In this document: piece by piece, positions 12,104-23,893 of the stretch | Position numbering within the stretch: position 1 is the stretch's first letter | Layout of the letters: each line of letters begins with the position of its first letter | Assembly (NCBI GenBank): GCA_037176845.1 | Contig: JAYKXP010000006.1 | Coordinates: 620,001-684,000, forward strand | Origin: Paramarasmius palmivorus | Lineage: Eukaryota > Basidiomycota > Agaricomycetes > Agaricales > Marasmiaceae | DNA length: 64,000 nucleotides | Direction: 5' to 3' | Notes under the pieces: model-generated | Databases searched by the model: none | What the model was told of the DNA's origin: nothing | The model's input: the letters and a program-made list of their open reading frames with translations, nothing else | Translations under genes and position numbers: made by a program

Positions 12104-12298
12104 ATGGCGCCTAGATATACTGCCCGCCGGCACTTCGCGAAACAGTTCCTCCTATGTAGCGTGGGAACTCAGTCTCAGTCGTCATCGACGCTGGGCAGTC
12201 ACTGCGACCACCTCCTACTCCATACCCTCTATTCCTGCCAAATCTCACAGAACTTCTTCTGGTGTCAAGATGGTTGCCGATCCAAGGATGAGCGATAA
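12104..12298 (+). promoter_or_regulatory. Possible upstream ORF overlapping the V-ATPase B start
   Basis: An ATG at 12104 opens a 64-codon frame (begins MAPRYTARRHFAKQF) that overlaps the VMA2 start codon at 12270 in another frame. It matters only if transcription begins upstream of 12104, which the sequence does not settle. An AT-rich TATATACTATAT stretch sits at about 12066-12077, close upstream. Confidence 0.25.
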
Positions 12299-14337
12299 GG
12301 AAATGGCAGCAATTAATGCCGCTGCTGTGACGAGAGAATATCGTGTTCAACCTCATCTCGGTAAGGCATACAGCTTTGCTCGCCATTCGTCAAAACTCAC
12401 CTTTTTGAAGATTATCGCACGGTTTCTGCAATTAACGGGTATGTGACTCCGAGTGTCTGCGTGGAAGATACTGAGCAGTGCCTCTGTCCTTCCTCAGACC
12501 CCTGGTAGTCCTGGACAACGTCAAGGTTAGCATTCCTGAAAGCCTTCATGTTAGCACTGATATGAATGCTGTCAATAGTTTCCTTCATATAATGAAATCG
12601 TACAATTGACTTTACCTGATGGATCGAAACGCGGCGGCCAAGTGCTAGAAGTCCAGGGCAAGAAAGCTATTGTGCAGGTCTTCGAAGGCACATCTGGCGT
12701 CGATGTGAAAGCAACCCACGTCGAATTCACCGGTAGCAGCATGAAACTTCCTGTCGCCGAGGATATGTTAGGCCGGATATTTAATGGTTCTGGAAACCCG
12801 ATTGATCAGGGCCCCAAGGTGTTTGCTGAGGATTATCTGGACATCAATGGTGCGATACTATTACTACTCATTCCTTTCACTTGTTTCTGACTTGTTGCAT
12901 ATGCACTACAGGATCTCCCATTAACCCCTATTCTCGAATCTACCCTGAAGAGATGATTCAAACTGGTATCTCAACTATTGACACAATGAACTCGATCGCT
13001 CGTGGACAGAAGATTCCTATTTTCTCTGCTGCTGGTTTACCACACAACGAGGTCTGGCTATTCTTGTTATCCGCAGTCATTCCTGTACTCAAGGTTTCCC
13101 CCCTTCCACAATAGATTGCAGCTCAGATCGTGCGTCAATCTGGTCTCGTGAAGAGACCTACTAAGGACGTCCACGATGGCCACGAAGACAACTTTTCTGT
13201 GGTTTTTGCGGCTATGGGTGTTAACATGGAGACTGCGCGATTCTTCAAGGAAGACTTCGAGTCTAATGGAAGTCTGGACCGTGTGACGCTGTTCTTGAAC
13301 TTGGCTAATGACCCAACGATCGAACGTATCATTACTCCTCGATTGGCTCTGACAACCGCTGAATATTATGCCTACCAACTCGAGAAACATGTATTGGTCA
13401 TATTGACCGACATGTCGTCGTACGCGGACGCCCTTCGTGAGGTTCGTTTATTTGCTCGAAAGCCGCACATTCCTATGCCTGACCGCAGTTACCTTCAGGT
13501 GTCTGCAGCCCGCGAAGAGGTCCCTGGTCGTCGTGGATATCCGGGTTACATGTATACTGATTTATCCACCATTTACGAACGTGCCGGTCGTGTAGAAGGC
13601 AGGAATGGATCTATCACTCAAATCCCCATCCTCACCATGCCAAATGACGGTGAAATTATTCTCTAAGTATAGAGACCTTGCGACTGACCGTTGCTGATCG
13701 TTAGATATCACACATCCCATACCTGATCTGACGGGCTACATTACCGAGGGACAGATCTTCGTCGACCGACAGCTGCACAACAGGCAGATCTACCCGCCTA
13801 TCAATGTACTGCCATCGCTATCCCGTCTGATGAAGAGTGCTATTGGAGAGAAACTGACGAGAAAGGATCACGGTGATGTGTCCAACCAGCTGGTAAGCAG
13901 TTTTGATGGATAGTCCTCTGCATTGCATTCTTGTCTGATGTACCATCCCGCATAGTACGCCAAATATGCCATCGGAAGAGATGCTGCGGCCATGAAGGCC
14001 GTCGTTGGAGAGGAGGCATTGTCCTCTGAGGACAAGCTTGCTCTGGAGTTCTTGGACAAGTTCGAGCGCCAATTCGTTGGTCAAGGTACGAGACGACTAT
14101 AGTGACTTGCTTGGCCTTTCCTGATATATGGTCATTTCTCAAGGTGCCTACGAATCACGGACCATATTTGATTCACTGGATTTGGCTTGGTCACTCCTTC
14201 GTATCTTCCCGAAGGAGCAGCTGAATCGGATTAATCCGAAGATCATCGCTGAGTTTTACGGGCGGAAACCGACGAAGAAGAACACTACCGCAGAGACACA
14301 AGAAGCTCCTCAAGAGGAAAAGCTCATTGATGCATAG
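12270..14337 (+). CDS. VMA2: V-type H+-ATPase catalytic-sector subunit B
   Basis: Non-catalytic nucleotide-binding subunit of the V1 sector, which alternates with subunit A to drive vacuolar acidification. Nine exons close in phase to 534 aa: 12270-12360, 12411-12438, 12498-12525, 12579-12849, 12912-13051, 13115-13649, 13705-13892, 13956-14085, 14144-14337. Exons 2 and 3 are only 28 nt. Signatures: [59 protein letters not shown], and the degenerate P-loop region [14 protein letters not shown] typical of B rather than A subunits. Also present are [14 protein letters not shown] and [13 protein letters not shown]. The start ATG follows an in-frame-stop-bearing leader; an upstream ATG at 12104 is in another frame. 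Confidence 0.97.
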
Positions 14338-16882
14338 ATTTGTTCCCCGTCTTGTGACACGACATGAGGAGAGAGAAGCATTTTGGATCACATCATAGTT
14401 CACGACAGATTCGTTTCGTTATTTTCTTTTCAGTTCAAGTGTTCCACAAACCTTCCATTGACGACGACAAGTATAGTATATCTCCGCTAGCGAGCCTTTT
14501 TTCGGACTTTTATTCTCTCCTTTTACGCATTCCACCCCAATACCAATTGCAAGTTCATCAATGCCTCCGGTGGCCTCAAGTCTGGGAATCGATCTGCGGT
14601 AGCTGCGCTCGACGGTTACCAAGGGTAAGTACTTGCCTTCAAGCTTCTTCATATATGGAAGATAAGCAGGCAAATCCCGAGTTGAACATGAATTCTTTTA
14701 CGCCACGGTACACAAACTTCATGAGCGCCATGTCCTCATGTCTGCCCGACTCCCAGTTATGGGATTCTTCCCTTGTTCCGCGAACCTCTTTTGTGCGAGA
14801 TGGGCCGAGAGGTTAGTGGATTAATAACTGAAGCTTGCTTGGGCGCGCTCGCTTGCGATGGCTACGGAGAGAAACGTTCAAGACTAGAACTATGAGGGAG
14901 ACTAACGTTCCGTGCTTTATGGGGATTCTGATACCAATACTCTTACTTTTAGGTGCTTTATGTTGACCGTTGACGGACGGGCTCGAATCGTAAGTAGGTT
15001 TCATAAAGCCCGCAGGGAAGTTACAGGGACGGCCAGTCGGCGACTACACGAGTGAATGTTTTTCAATACCGTTAGGATTTATGTATGTACCCGTTCCCTT
15101 GCAACCCCAAGAGAACGGGGAGCACGTTCCATGTGTATCAGGTAACGGTGCCGATGAGTGCATGGCCGACGAGAATATCAAAGAACGGGTCGGTGCATCG
15201 TGCAACGGACATTGGTATGGATCCGGAGTGGCGCTAACCTGTCGTCTTCATAGTTGATCCATAGCCCATTTTTTTCTCAAATTCTTTTTATCAATTCCCT
15301 GCGTTGCAAACCCCGTGGGTGTTTCAGCCCTTATAGGGATCAGGTGGTATTCGGGGTTAGTTTGGCGGGTGTTATTTTTTGTTGACCCGTTTTTCGCTAA
15401 ACATCGCCAGATCATGATTCAGATATGCGAACTCGGGAGGAGAGAAGCGTGTTGGATTGGCAGAGGCGTTGTTGTTGCTGAGGTCCAGCCGCTTCGTTTA
15501 GAAGATGGTTTGACCTGTTCTTATTTGGATAATAGATTGGCGGGTACCTTGCAAATGTGAGCCTGGTGGTGTAGACGGGGAGAAGTTCTAAAGTAACTGA
15601 CTTCGGGAGGAGTTGAATGATGAATTGCATATGGGAGTTTCCGGCTACTTGGGTGGGCTAGTACCACTCAGGCTCAAGTAGCCTGATAAGGTGATTTTGG
15701 TTCATCCATGGTTATATGGTTATGCTATATACGTTGGCGCGTAGCCGGGGGTCTTGGCAGTAGGTAAATTCAGGAGTTGACTGGCCCTATTTTCCGATTC
15801 GATTCGAGAATATTCGAAGCGTCCCAAGGGCTTCCAAGGGTGAAGGCATATGTATGTTATTAAATCGGGGAAATCATGGAGGCTTGGGAAGGTTGACGTT
15901 GCAGAACCTTTAATTTTCGGTACCTATGGTAATTTGATACGCTGGCATAATGGGAGCGAGAAAAGAAGGAAGCAGTGTTGTCTTTTGTTGGATTTGGATA
16001 ATAGTTGCCTGATTAAGTCTCCAGACACCAAGAAATAAAATCTGATCATTTCGAAGCAGAAGATTGAGGACGTCATGAATGGGGAACAGATGGTCATTTG
16101 GAGTTAGTTGTGCAGTATCGCCGATAGTGCCTCGTCGGCTGGAAGGTTTATAAAGGTGATCAGCAAGTGATCAGTGTATGTACACCCGAGTTAGCGTGTT
16201 ATGATCAGGATGGTTGTGAATGGGAATGATAAATAAAGAAAGGCTGTATGGTCGTTGTATACTACAGGTCAATGCATACAGTAAAACGACAAAGAGTTGT
16301 ATGGAAGATTACCCAGCGGGTTGGCTGTAAGTAGACAGCAGGCTGGCATCCGTCGGGGACGGATTGTCGACACTTCCGACTAGGACCGAGTGGAGGACCC
16401 TCGGGGGTGTTGAACAGTGATGGTTACCTGTGGCAGACCTGTGGCAAACCTGCTGGAAAGCGTGTGTATATGCGGGGAAGAGCCTGCGAAAAAAAATCAA
16501 GGGAAGGAGGGATAGCAGGAGATGTATTACTGGATGAAATGTATTACAACTGGCTATTACTAGATTGTGTTGCAAGATTGTCAGTTTGAGATTGATCAAT
16601 GAAAAAGTATTCATGCATGGAATTGGATTGCTGGATCTGTAACCCGGATGAATGACCCTGGGTTCCTGTGGCATTCGCTGTTCAAATTTGGGCGGATTGT
16701 GACGAATTTTGTTGCCGGGCCGATTTGCCATGCAGACATGGCGTGGGTTCGGACAAGTCGCGAAATTGCAGATGCTACAGGGAAACACATGTTGACCCAC
16801 AGCAAATAATACTTTTTTACCCCTTACAAATGATCTTAAATACCATGCATTATCTAGCCCTGCCTTTTCCCTTCCCCGGCAT
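14338..16882. other. 2.5 kb gene-free stretch
   Basis: No frame with a recognisable domain or coherent splice structure was found. The stretch holds the VMA2 3' UTR and the promoter/leader of the TCP11-like gene. A perfect 9-bp inverted repeat (15643-15651 with 15675-15683) and a TATAAA at about 16149 are visible. The 259-codon minus-strand open frame at 16309-17088 overlaps exon 1 of the TCP11-like gene and looks like a shadow. A non-coding RNA gene is possible but not shown. Confidence 0.45.
15643..15683. repeat. 9-bp inverted repeat (possible hairpin)
   Basis: GGCTACTTG at 15643-15651 is mirrored by CAAGTAGCC at 15675-15683, leaving a 23-nt loop. It lies inside the gene-free 2.5 kb stretch. 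Whether it is transcribed is unknown. Confidence 0.45.
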
Positions 16883-19561
16883 ATGGACCATTCCCCCCGT
16901 GGCATTCCCGCCAAAAGAAAGCAAGACCATGTTGACGTCGACGTCGACGATGTCAACGAAGGTACCACTGCAAACAGCAAGCGTCCCAGGATAGACTCTT
17001 CAAACCGTCTTCTCAAGAAGCCCCATATGCCTATACGACCCCCACCTATAGACCGTCTCGGCAGTGATGTCGAGGACATTGGCGTCATACCGAATGTCGC
17101 CCCAGGTCCCTCTTCAGGTTCCTTGATTCACCTTAGAAGTTCTCCAGTGGCACCAGCTCTCATCGACGCGCCCATTCCAATCTCATCCAATAACCTCCAT
17201 ATACCCTCAGTCCAACCCTACATTAGTAGGCAAACTCTTAAAGAGTTGGACCTGGACACTATTCTGCGCAACCCTCAGCTTCGTGAGTACTCGTGCCAAT
17301 ACCCTATTCACTATGTCATCTCATATCATATCGCACAGGCCATGATCTACTCTTTGATTATGGTCTCCAGTTCCGTCCGACAAGTAGTCGTCGCAAGCGC
17401 CAGGTAGCAGATGCCTATTGGAACGCCGTCATCCGGGAAGTCGAAAGCGGTTGTACATGCTTTGCTGTCGACAAGCGTGGTCATCCCGTTACCAATCACA
17501 AACACGAATGCGTTTGCCACAAAGTTCCCGCTCCCACAACAACTCCTGTGGTAGTAGCCTTTTTCCAACAACATCAAATCACCATCATCCGAACTCCCTC
17601 TCGCATCCGGCCCCTCCTTTCCGAGTTTCTCGAGGTCGTTTTGCTAGTCATTCAACCTTTGCAAAGCATATCTAGCATGTACGTAAATCCCGACTCGTTC
17701 AAAGCTCAGATGGAAGAGCACTCGATCCAGGCAAACTATATCCGCTCTATTTTCGACCCCGCGTTGATAGAGCAAGAACTTAGACACGATGTGTTCGATT
17801 TGGCAAGTGTGTTACGCGTCATTGGCTCTACTCTCAAGGGTCACTGTGCACCCATGAGAGATCAGGCTGTTGAAGCCATGGTCCAATCTGCCGAAGCGTG
17901 TAAACCTGGAGGCAAAGGAACCAAGGCAGATGCTGTAAACACTGTCCGAGCGTGTATGGATATTTTGGAGCTCATGAAGCTGGTAAGTCACTCAACCTTG
18001 TTGATAATTATAGCTAAATACGTCTTCTTCATTACAGGATATCGCAAACCACCAACTTCAAACCATCCGAGCTAGTATGGCTCGAACTTCCGCGCACTAC
18101 GAGCTCTCTAGCTTCAAGAGCCTAAGAGCACCAAAGGGGATCGCTTCCAAACAAAACTGTCCGATTACGAGCCAATGGCTTTCCCAAGCATGGACATGTC
18201 TCCACCGAACCCGATCCCGTATATCCCACCCACTTTACGCAGAACGTGGTCTCGATTTCACTGCCCTGGGAAAAAATCGACAAGTCTACCTCGCTGCCGT
18301 CAAGGGACTGACCGAACTTGCATTTTATCCTCCTTTCCTACGTCCCGCATTGTCCACAACTGCCCATTCGTCACCGCTATTCCCAGCACCCCTCGCCGAA
18401 CTTCCCGAAACACTGCATCTCGATCATTCACGATTGAGGAACCTCACTAAAGAGATTGGAGACGTAGTGGCCGTCTACATGCTCCTGTTGCTCTACCGGC
18501 AGCTCCTATTCTCTACAGAGTGGAGTGACTGCGTTTCACAAACGCCAAGTGCACGGAGTCGTGTTAGAGTTGAGGATAAGGATTTGGCCAGAGTGAAAAA
18601 TGAAATTCAGGCAATTGGATCAGCAAAGTTGTCTGGGTCGTGTAGTCATGGACATGGGCATGGTGGTAAGTCCTCTTCGGTATCGGACGCTATTCGTCGC
18701 TACGTCAAGGAGGATATGGTACTTCAGGTTGTAGTGCGGGCGCAGGAGGCTCGGTGTAGAGCAGGTCTGGGTTCGAGCGGATCTGCTTCGTCCTCATTAT
18801 CTTCCCTTGGTTCTTCATTGAGCATTAGAAATAGCCTCACACCCCTGCGAACACCTTTAACATCGTCAACGCCCTGCTCTACAGCCCCAAGTACACCTCT
18901 TACCCCCGATTCACTATCTCCATGGTCATCCGTACCTTCATCTTATTCGACAACGACCTCTCCTTCTACTACATATCCTTCGTCATCGACTCTGGCCTCG
19001 CGATCGACATCTCCGGCACCTGCATATCGCATACCTAAACTAGAACTTACGATTCCTTCACCTACGACCTCTACTCCTCCGTCATCAATTTCATCCTCAT
19101 CTTCTATCTTTACATCCGCCTCGCCCGCATCTTCATCCTCGTCATCATCCTCGTACTTTCCTCCAACGCCTGACCCTCGGATAGTCAACATCGCTCAACG
19201 CTGGGCCGACGAAAACATGAACATCTCTTCGCCTCTCGGAGCCGTGTTGTATCAACGTTTACATGATTGTGTTTTCAACGCGGTTGTGGCACAGACGTAT
19301 CCCGGCCGAGATTCTACTGTAGGCAAGCTGTTCGCTAGCATCATTGAGATGAATGCATCGACCTCCGTCGGGTTGAAGCAGGATGCTTTGAAAAAGGATT
19401 CGACCGTGTATGGCCTGGCGAGTGGGATGGAGCCTCTAGCCGAGGAAATACGAGCTTTGGTGGACAAAATCTCGCGACTGGTCCTTATACACTTAAATGT
19501 ATACTTACCAGTCTACGAGAGCGAGGGTTTTGTAGACAGTGATACAGGAAAAGAAGATTGA
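16883..19561 (+). CDS. TCP11-domain protein (Sok1-like)
   Basis: Three exons (16883-17282, 17339-17982, 18038-19561) close to 855 aa. The N-terminus is basic and Pro-rich, with a KRKQDHVDVDVDDV stretch. Residues of about 135-420 carry the TCP11 domain: RHDLLFDYGLQFRPTSSRRKR, then ALIEQELRHDVFDLASVL, MRDQAVEAMVQ and MDILELMKLDIANHQLQTIR across the second splice. A long Ser/Thr/Pro-rich low-complexity insert (about 18770-19160) splits the C-terminal part, after which helical TCP11-like sequence resumes (PRIVNIAQRWADENM). Yeast Sok1, the best-known fungal member, acts as a suppressor of protein kinase A loss; a related signalling role here is inference. In-frame upstream ATGs are absent, but an ATG at about 16853 opens a different overlapping frame. 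Confidence 0.85.
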
Positions 19562-22552
19562 TGAAAAAACACAACGTCCGTCTGACTCCTCCCTCTCCGC
19601 ATTGCTGTCGATCTTCTCGTTCCCGTGTTACGCCTCATACCCTTCTCATGCTACGAAACGACTCGAAACGCGACTGGGACTTTGTTGTTTTCTGCACGCG
19701 ACACCTTCGACTTTTGTTTTTCATCAACACATTCGGACATTCACATACACAATAAGATACCCTGCATTCTTCATCAACATTCTTCCTTTGCTCTCCTCTA
19801 CCTTCTGTTGCATTAATCTCTTTATCCCATTAACTTTGTAGCATTTTTCACACTGCATTCTCATCGTCTTCATTTCCTGGCCAACGGCCGACCCGAGCCC
19901 CAACCAAAGTATCCTTCCCGCCATGAAGGACATGACTCCTCGTTTCCGCTTCTCTTTGCTCTCCTAATCATTAATGTTATTGAGATACAAGTACGTGACG
20001 AGTGCATACTACCCAAGATATACTTACATACAAACAAAAAGAGAATAAAAGATTTTTGTACCCTCAAATTACCTTAAACCTTCGCTTGCCTTTTGACAGC
20101 GGAGAAGTGGGCCACCTGGACCATCTGAGCCTGAACCTTCTTTGACTGAAAGCTTGGTCGAGCCCAATCTTATGTTATGGATGACGCTTGTGATTGTCCT
20201 AGGTTTATGCCGGGAACCGGCGTCGAGGAAGGACATCTACCCTGAACGGCGGGGAGCCACCTCTTGTAGGTTTCTATACTTCGGTCTTGCAGGGTCTTTT
20301 AGAGGGTCATTAATTCACTCCATGCGCAAGATATGTCGTAGTAGGGCACAGTACTAGCGTCCCCGCGGAGGCTCGGTATTGTTCGACGTGTTCATCATGT
20401 TTCTGTCGAGAAACGTTGGAACCTATTCATTCCCACTCAATTCTGTTCCGTCAGTCTTTAGTTTGCATCTCTACGTGGCTAATTGCCATTGTGTGACGAT
20501 TCTTATTCGATACCAGTGTTCCCAGCCTAGAGAACATTTGGGAGTGTCCTTGGACTTCCTTCGACATAAATTCGGATTGTACTATTCGCATTCGTCCACG
20601 CCCGGTGATAATAAAGGCGTCCAGTGAGTAGGCTGTATGTAACACCTGAAAACTTCTCTTCTCATTTCTCGTCCCTTTCCCTTTAAGCTTGTGATAACAC
20701 CACGTCTTCTCCGTCTCACGCTCGATCTTGAGACCTTGCGGGATGCCAATACCCCGTCTAAGCCAGAAACGGGAAGGGCACCTGTGGGGCGGTTTCGTGC
20801 GTTTCCTACCGGAGGGAACAAAACAAGACAACAGAAACACACTTTTCGTGCATCGCGGAAGAAGTCTCTGCGTTGCCTTGCACTGTTCTATTGATTTGGT
20901 CGTTCAGGGCTCCTGGTCAGGACCTAAATTGGAAGCCTGAACTGTGAGTGTGCGGCGAATTGTCTAGGTTCAGCGTCACTTCATTTCACGTTCATTTCAT
21001 TTGTTTTCGAGGGTGCATATCAAGCGGTACCTATGAGGGGAAGCTTTCTTGAATACGGATCAAGGCAGAGGGTTTGCAGAATTTGTGATTGTCCACGCGA
21101 CACGGAAGGGACCGAAAGACTGACAGCACGAGTTCTTTATACCTTTCGTAGGTCCTACCGCTTGAAGAAGGTCGTAGAAGACGAAAGGTTACTGGCAGGA
21201 GAACACGACACTCACCCGTCTATGGAAGGAGACATTGTACCGATGTCTATTTTTTGCAGCCGGGAAAATCGTGTGTGTCTCCTGTCAACCTTCGTCTAAC
21301 AGATTTCAGAGATCATACTGCCACGATTTCTCCGGTCAAAGTTGCTATATAGGCAACCTGTCGAATGAGGGGTGGGCCTGGGATGCTATCATTATCATGA
21401 GAGGAAGCTCACTGACGATGTCACAATCATCAACCCTCTGCGCCACAACCAGGTAATGTTGTGAAAGGCCGGCATCTTTCGGAAGGTACAAGACAATGGG
21501 CATCGATCACGAGCGTCGACGAAGGCAGTTGCGAGGTGCGATTTCTAACGATTAGAGGCAAAGCTCCCAAACTCGTAACTTTGATACGGCTGCGGGCCTG
21601 CGGTTGCGAAAGCACGACATATAACTGCGGCACAAGATAAACACGTTTCTTAATGTCAATTATCCTGATATTGACCGAAATGATATCAATGTCGAGGCCG
21701 GCGGAGTTAAATAGATAGAGGTGAAGCTGACGAGAGGATCTTCTTGAGGACATGGACATCTGACAATGAAAGAGTCACTATCCAAAATCACACGTCATGT
21801 CGAACGTTACTTACGTATCCTTTTGCTCTTGACTATCGTCGAGTTCTCCCTGTGTGCGAGGAACCAAAGCCGCCCAGGGTAGGGCCACAATTACAGAGAA
21901 GGTTAGTGCAAAAACTGGTTTACTGGCCTTACGGCCCCGCGATAGGTTGCGGAATGAGTTTTCCGGTCCAGGATTGCTCAATGCAGACTAAGAAGGCAGA
22001 TCCATCATATGCCGCAAACCTTTTACTTCAAAGAGGTAAAGATCCTGGATATTGTGGGTCTCGGTGCTTCAGACCGTGGCGGCCGTTACTCTAGGACTCC
22101 TTCTCAGAGTAGTAACACACGCCACATGGGAAACCATATGAGGTACCTACTGCAGCCGAGATCAGTGATTTTTTTACACAGGCTTTCGAGAAATTCGTAC
22201 CAAGGTCGAATTTCTCTAGCAACCCGGGAACACAGGGGCATATGTATTAAGCCCAGTAAGTATGCACTAGTAGGTTCATGCTTGTCCCATGGAATAAAGA
22301 ACATGGCGACATGCCTTTCCCATGAGGCATTACAGCGCGGGCAGACAGCAAGAGAATGATGGAAAGAAAGGGTAAATGCTGATATTCTGAGTCAAGCGCC
22401 CACGGCAATGGTCGGCCGACCACTGCATTTCATATAACACTTGCATACTCAACACAGTGGTAAAAGCATGATGATGGATGCTATTGACAAGTGCACAGAC
22501 TCGCTAAAGATAGACGCCAGGCATGGATGAAAACAGGTAGCAAATAATAATC
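19562..22552. other. 3 kb gene-free stretch
   Basis: It lies between the TCP11-like stop and the dienelactone hydrolase stop (convergent), so both 3' UTRs should be at its edges. Many open frames of 60-130 codons occur on both strands but overlap each other and carry no domain or splice logic. No terminal repeats or transposase-like sequence was recognised. It is the longest stretch here without an assignable gene. Confidence 0.45.
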
Positions 22553-23661
22553 TTACACGTGCAATGTCTTGTTGAACCAGTCGATAGTCTGCGACAGTGC
22601 TGCCTCATAGCCGGCTTTCACTTCTGGATATGAAAGGTTTGGTCGACACGCGAAGCCGTGCGTGGTTCCTATATGCCAGTTCATAAATAACAGTACTTGA
22701 CAAACATCGTGGCAAGCACTCGCCTTTGTGAACCTTGAATTCATATTCCACAGCGTTGTCTTTCCCCTTCCTAGACGAGAAGTGTTCTTCGGTTTTGCTT
22801 CGTGTAGCGTCGGAGAAAGAAAAATCCTCTGGAGGTGTCATGAGCAATGAGTATCATTGTTGACTAATGCCTACCTTGAGCGCACACCCACGAACACGGA
22901 ACCTGTGATGCAGGGGTTTCAGCCAATTATTAGAAACAGTCCAAGATTGCATTACCTTCAGGGCTTCTAATTCCTTAGCAGAGAAGGGTCCTGGGTGGCA
23001 AATGACGACACTATCCAACAAGCTCGTTCCCCCCAATCGAACACATGCCGCGCCGCCAAAACAATATCTATACCAAGGAATTATTTAGCTAGTTTCTGAG
23101 CTGGTTTTAATACACTCACCCTACTGCGCCGAGTTTTTCATACTTCTTTTCCGCTTTCAGTTTCTCTATAAACTAGTCACGTCAGGACGTCAGGAAGAGA
23201 GTGTACGCAGAAGGGTGGATCCTACTGATTTAATCCTCGGGTCAGTCTTAGCAGGGCGATTGCGAATGAGACTGGGAAGTGCAGGGATCATAGCGAAGAT
23301 TAATGACAGCCAATTCATCTTCTCGCCTGCTCGTTCTGGACCTGCCAATTGCTCAGGTCTGACCGGGGGCTTTCCTACAGAATCAGAATGTGAATGAATG
23401 CAAATGTCACGAATGTTAACGGTGCCCGCCTTGGAAGAGATCCGGAGCCCATACATCACAGCCAAGTTGTTTAGAGAAATAGTCTGCCACTATCTTAGGA
23501 TTTGGTACCGCCAAACCAAAGATATCCGTTAGAAGGATAACTGCTCGAGTAGTATTGCCTTCAGGGCCAGGTGAAAAGTAAGCTCCGTCGAAATCTGACT
23601 GAATGCTTCCAACAGGTTCTCCGGACAAGACATTGCCAGTGAAGCAGTCCGGGCAGCTCAT
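22553..23661 (-). CDS. Dienelactone hydrolase family protein
   Basis: Alpha/beta hydrolase of the carboxymethylenebutenolidase type, which opens dienelactones in aromatic catabolism; many fungal members have other ester or lactone substrates. Seven exons close to 267 aa. The first is 23661-23421, beginning MSCPDCFTGNVLSG. The nucleophile elbow GYCFGG carries the catalytic Cys, the Asp is probably in AQEDFSF, and the His is in TTHGFACRP near the C-terminus. One intron (22723-22669) uses a GC donor (G|GCGAGT) with a normal AG acceptor, and both reading frames agree across it. No signal peptide, so it is probably cytosolic. Its start is 232 bp from the divergent amidohydrolase start, suggesting joint regulation. 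Confidence 0.9.
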
Positions 23662-23893
23662 TTCGAGTATGGCCGAGGTTGAACAGGAGGGTCCAGAAGG
23701 GTCGCGAGATTTGTAGAGCCTTTGACATTGTTGTTGATTACAAGTATGGGAAAAAAAGTTGGAAAGAACGGTCCGTGCGTACGCGTCTGATCGTATTTCC
23801 CACACGTCCACCAAGTTCCAGAGAGATCTTCACTCGCGCCTATTCTGTGTACTTACTGACAATTTCCCTTCAAAAAGCGTCGCCCATTCTAAT
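23662..23893. promoter_or_regulatory. Divergent promoter: hydrolase / amidohydrolase
   Basis: 232 bp separates the start codons of the dienelactone hydrolase (minus) and the amidohydrolase (plus). Both core promoters must fit here. No defined operator was recognised. Confidence 0.4.

Noticed and set aside
16309..17088. 259-codon open frame on the minus strand
   Set aside because: It overlaps TCP11-like exon 1 on the opposite strand, where coding bias on the plus strand creates an open shadow; no domain is recognisable.
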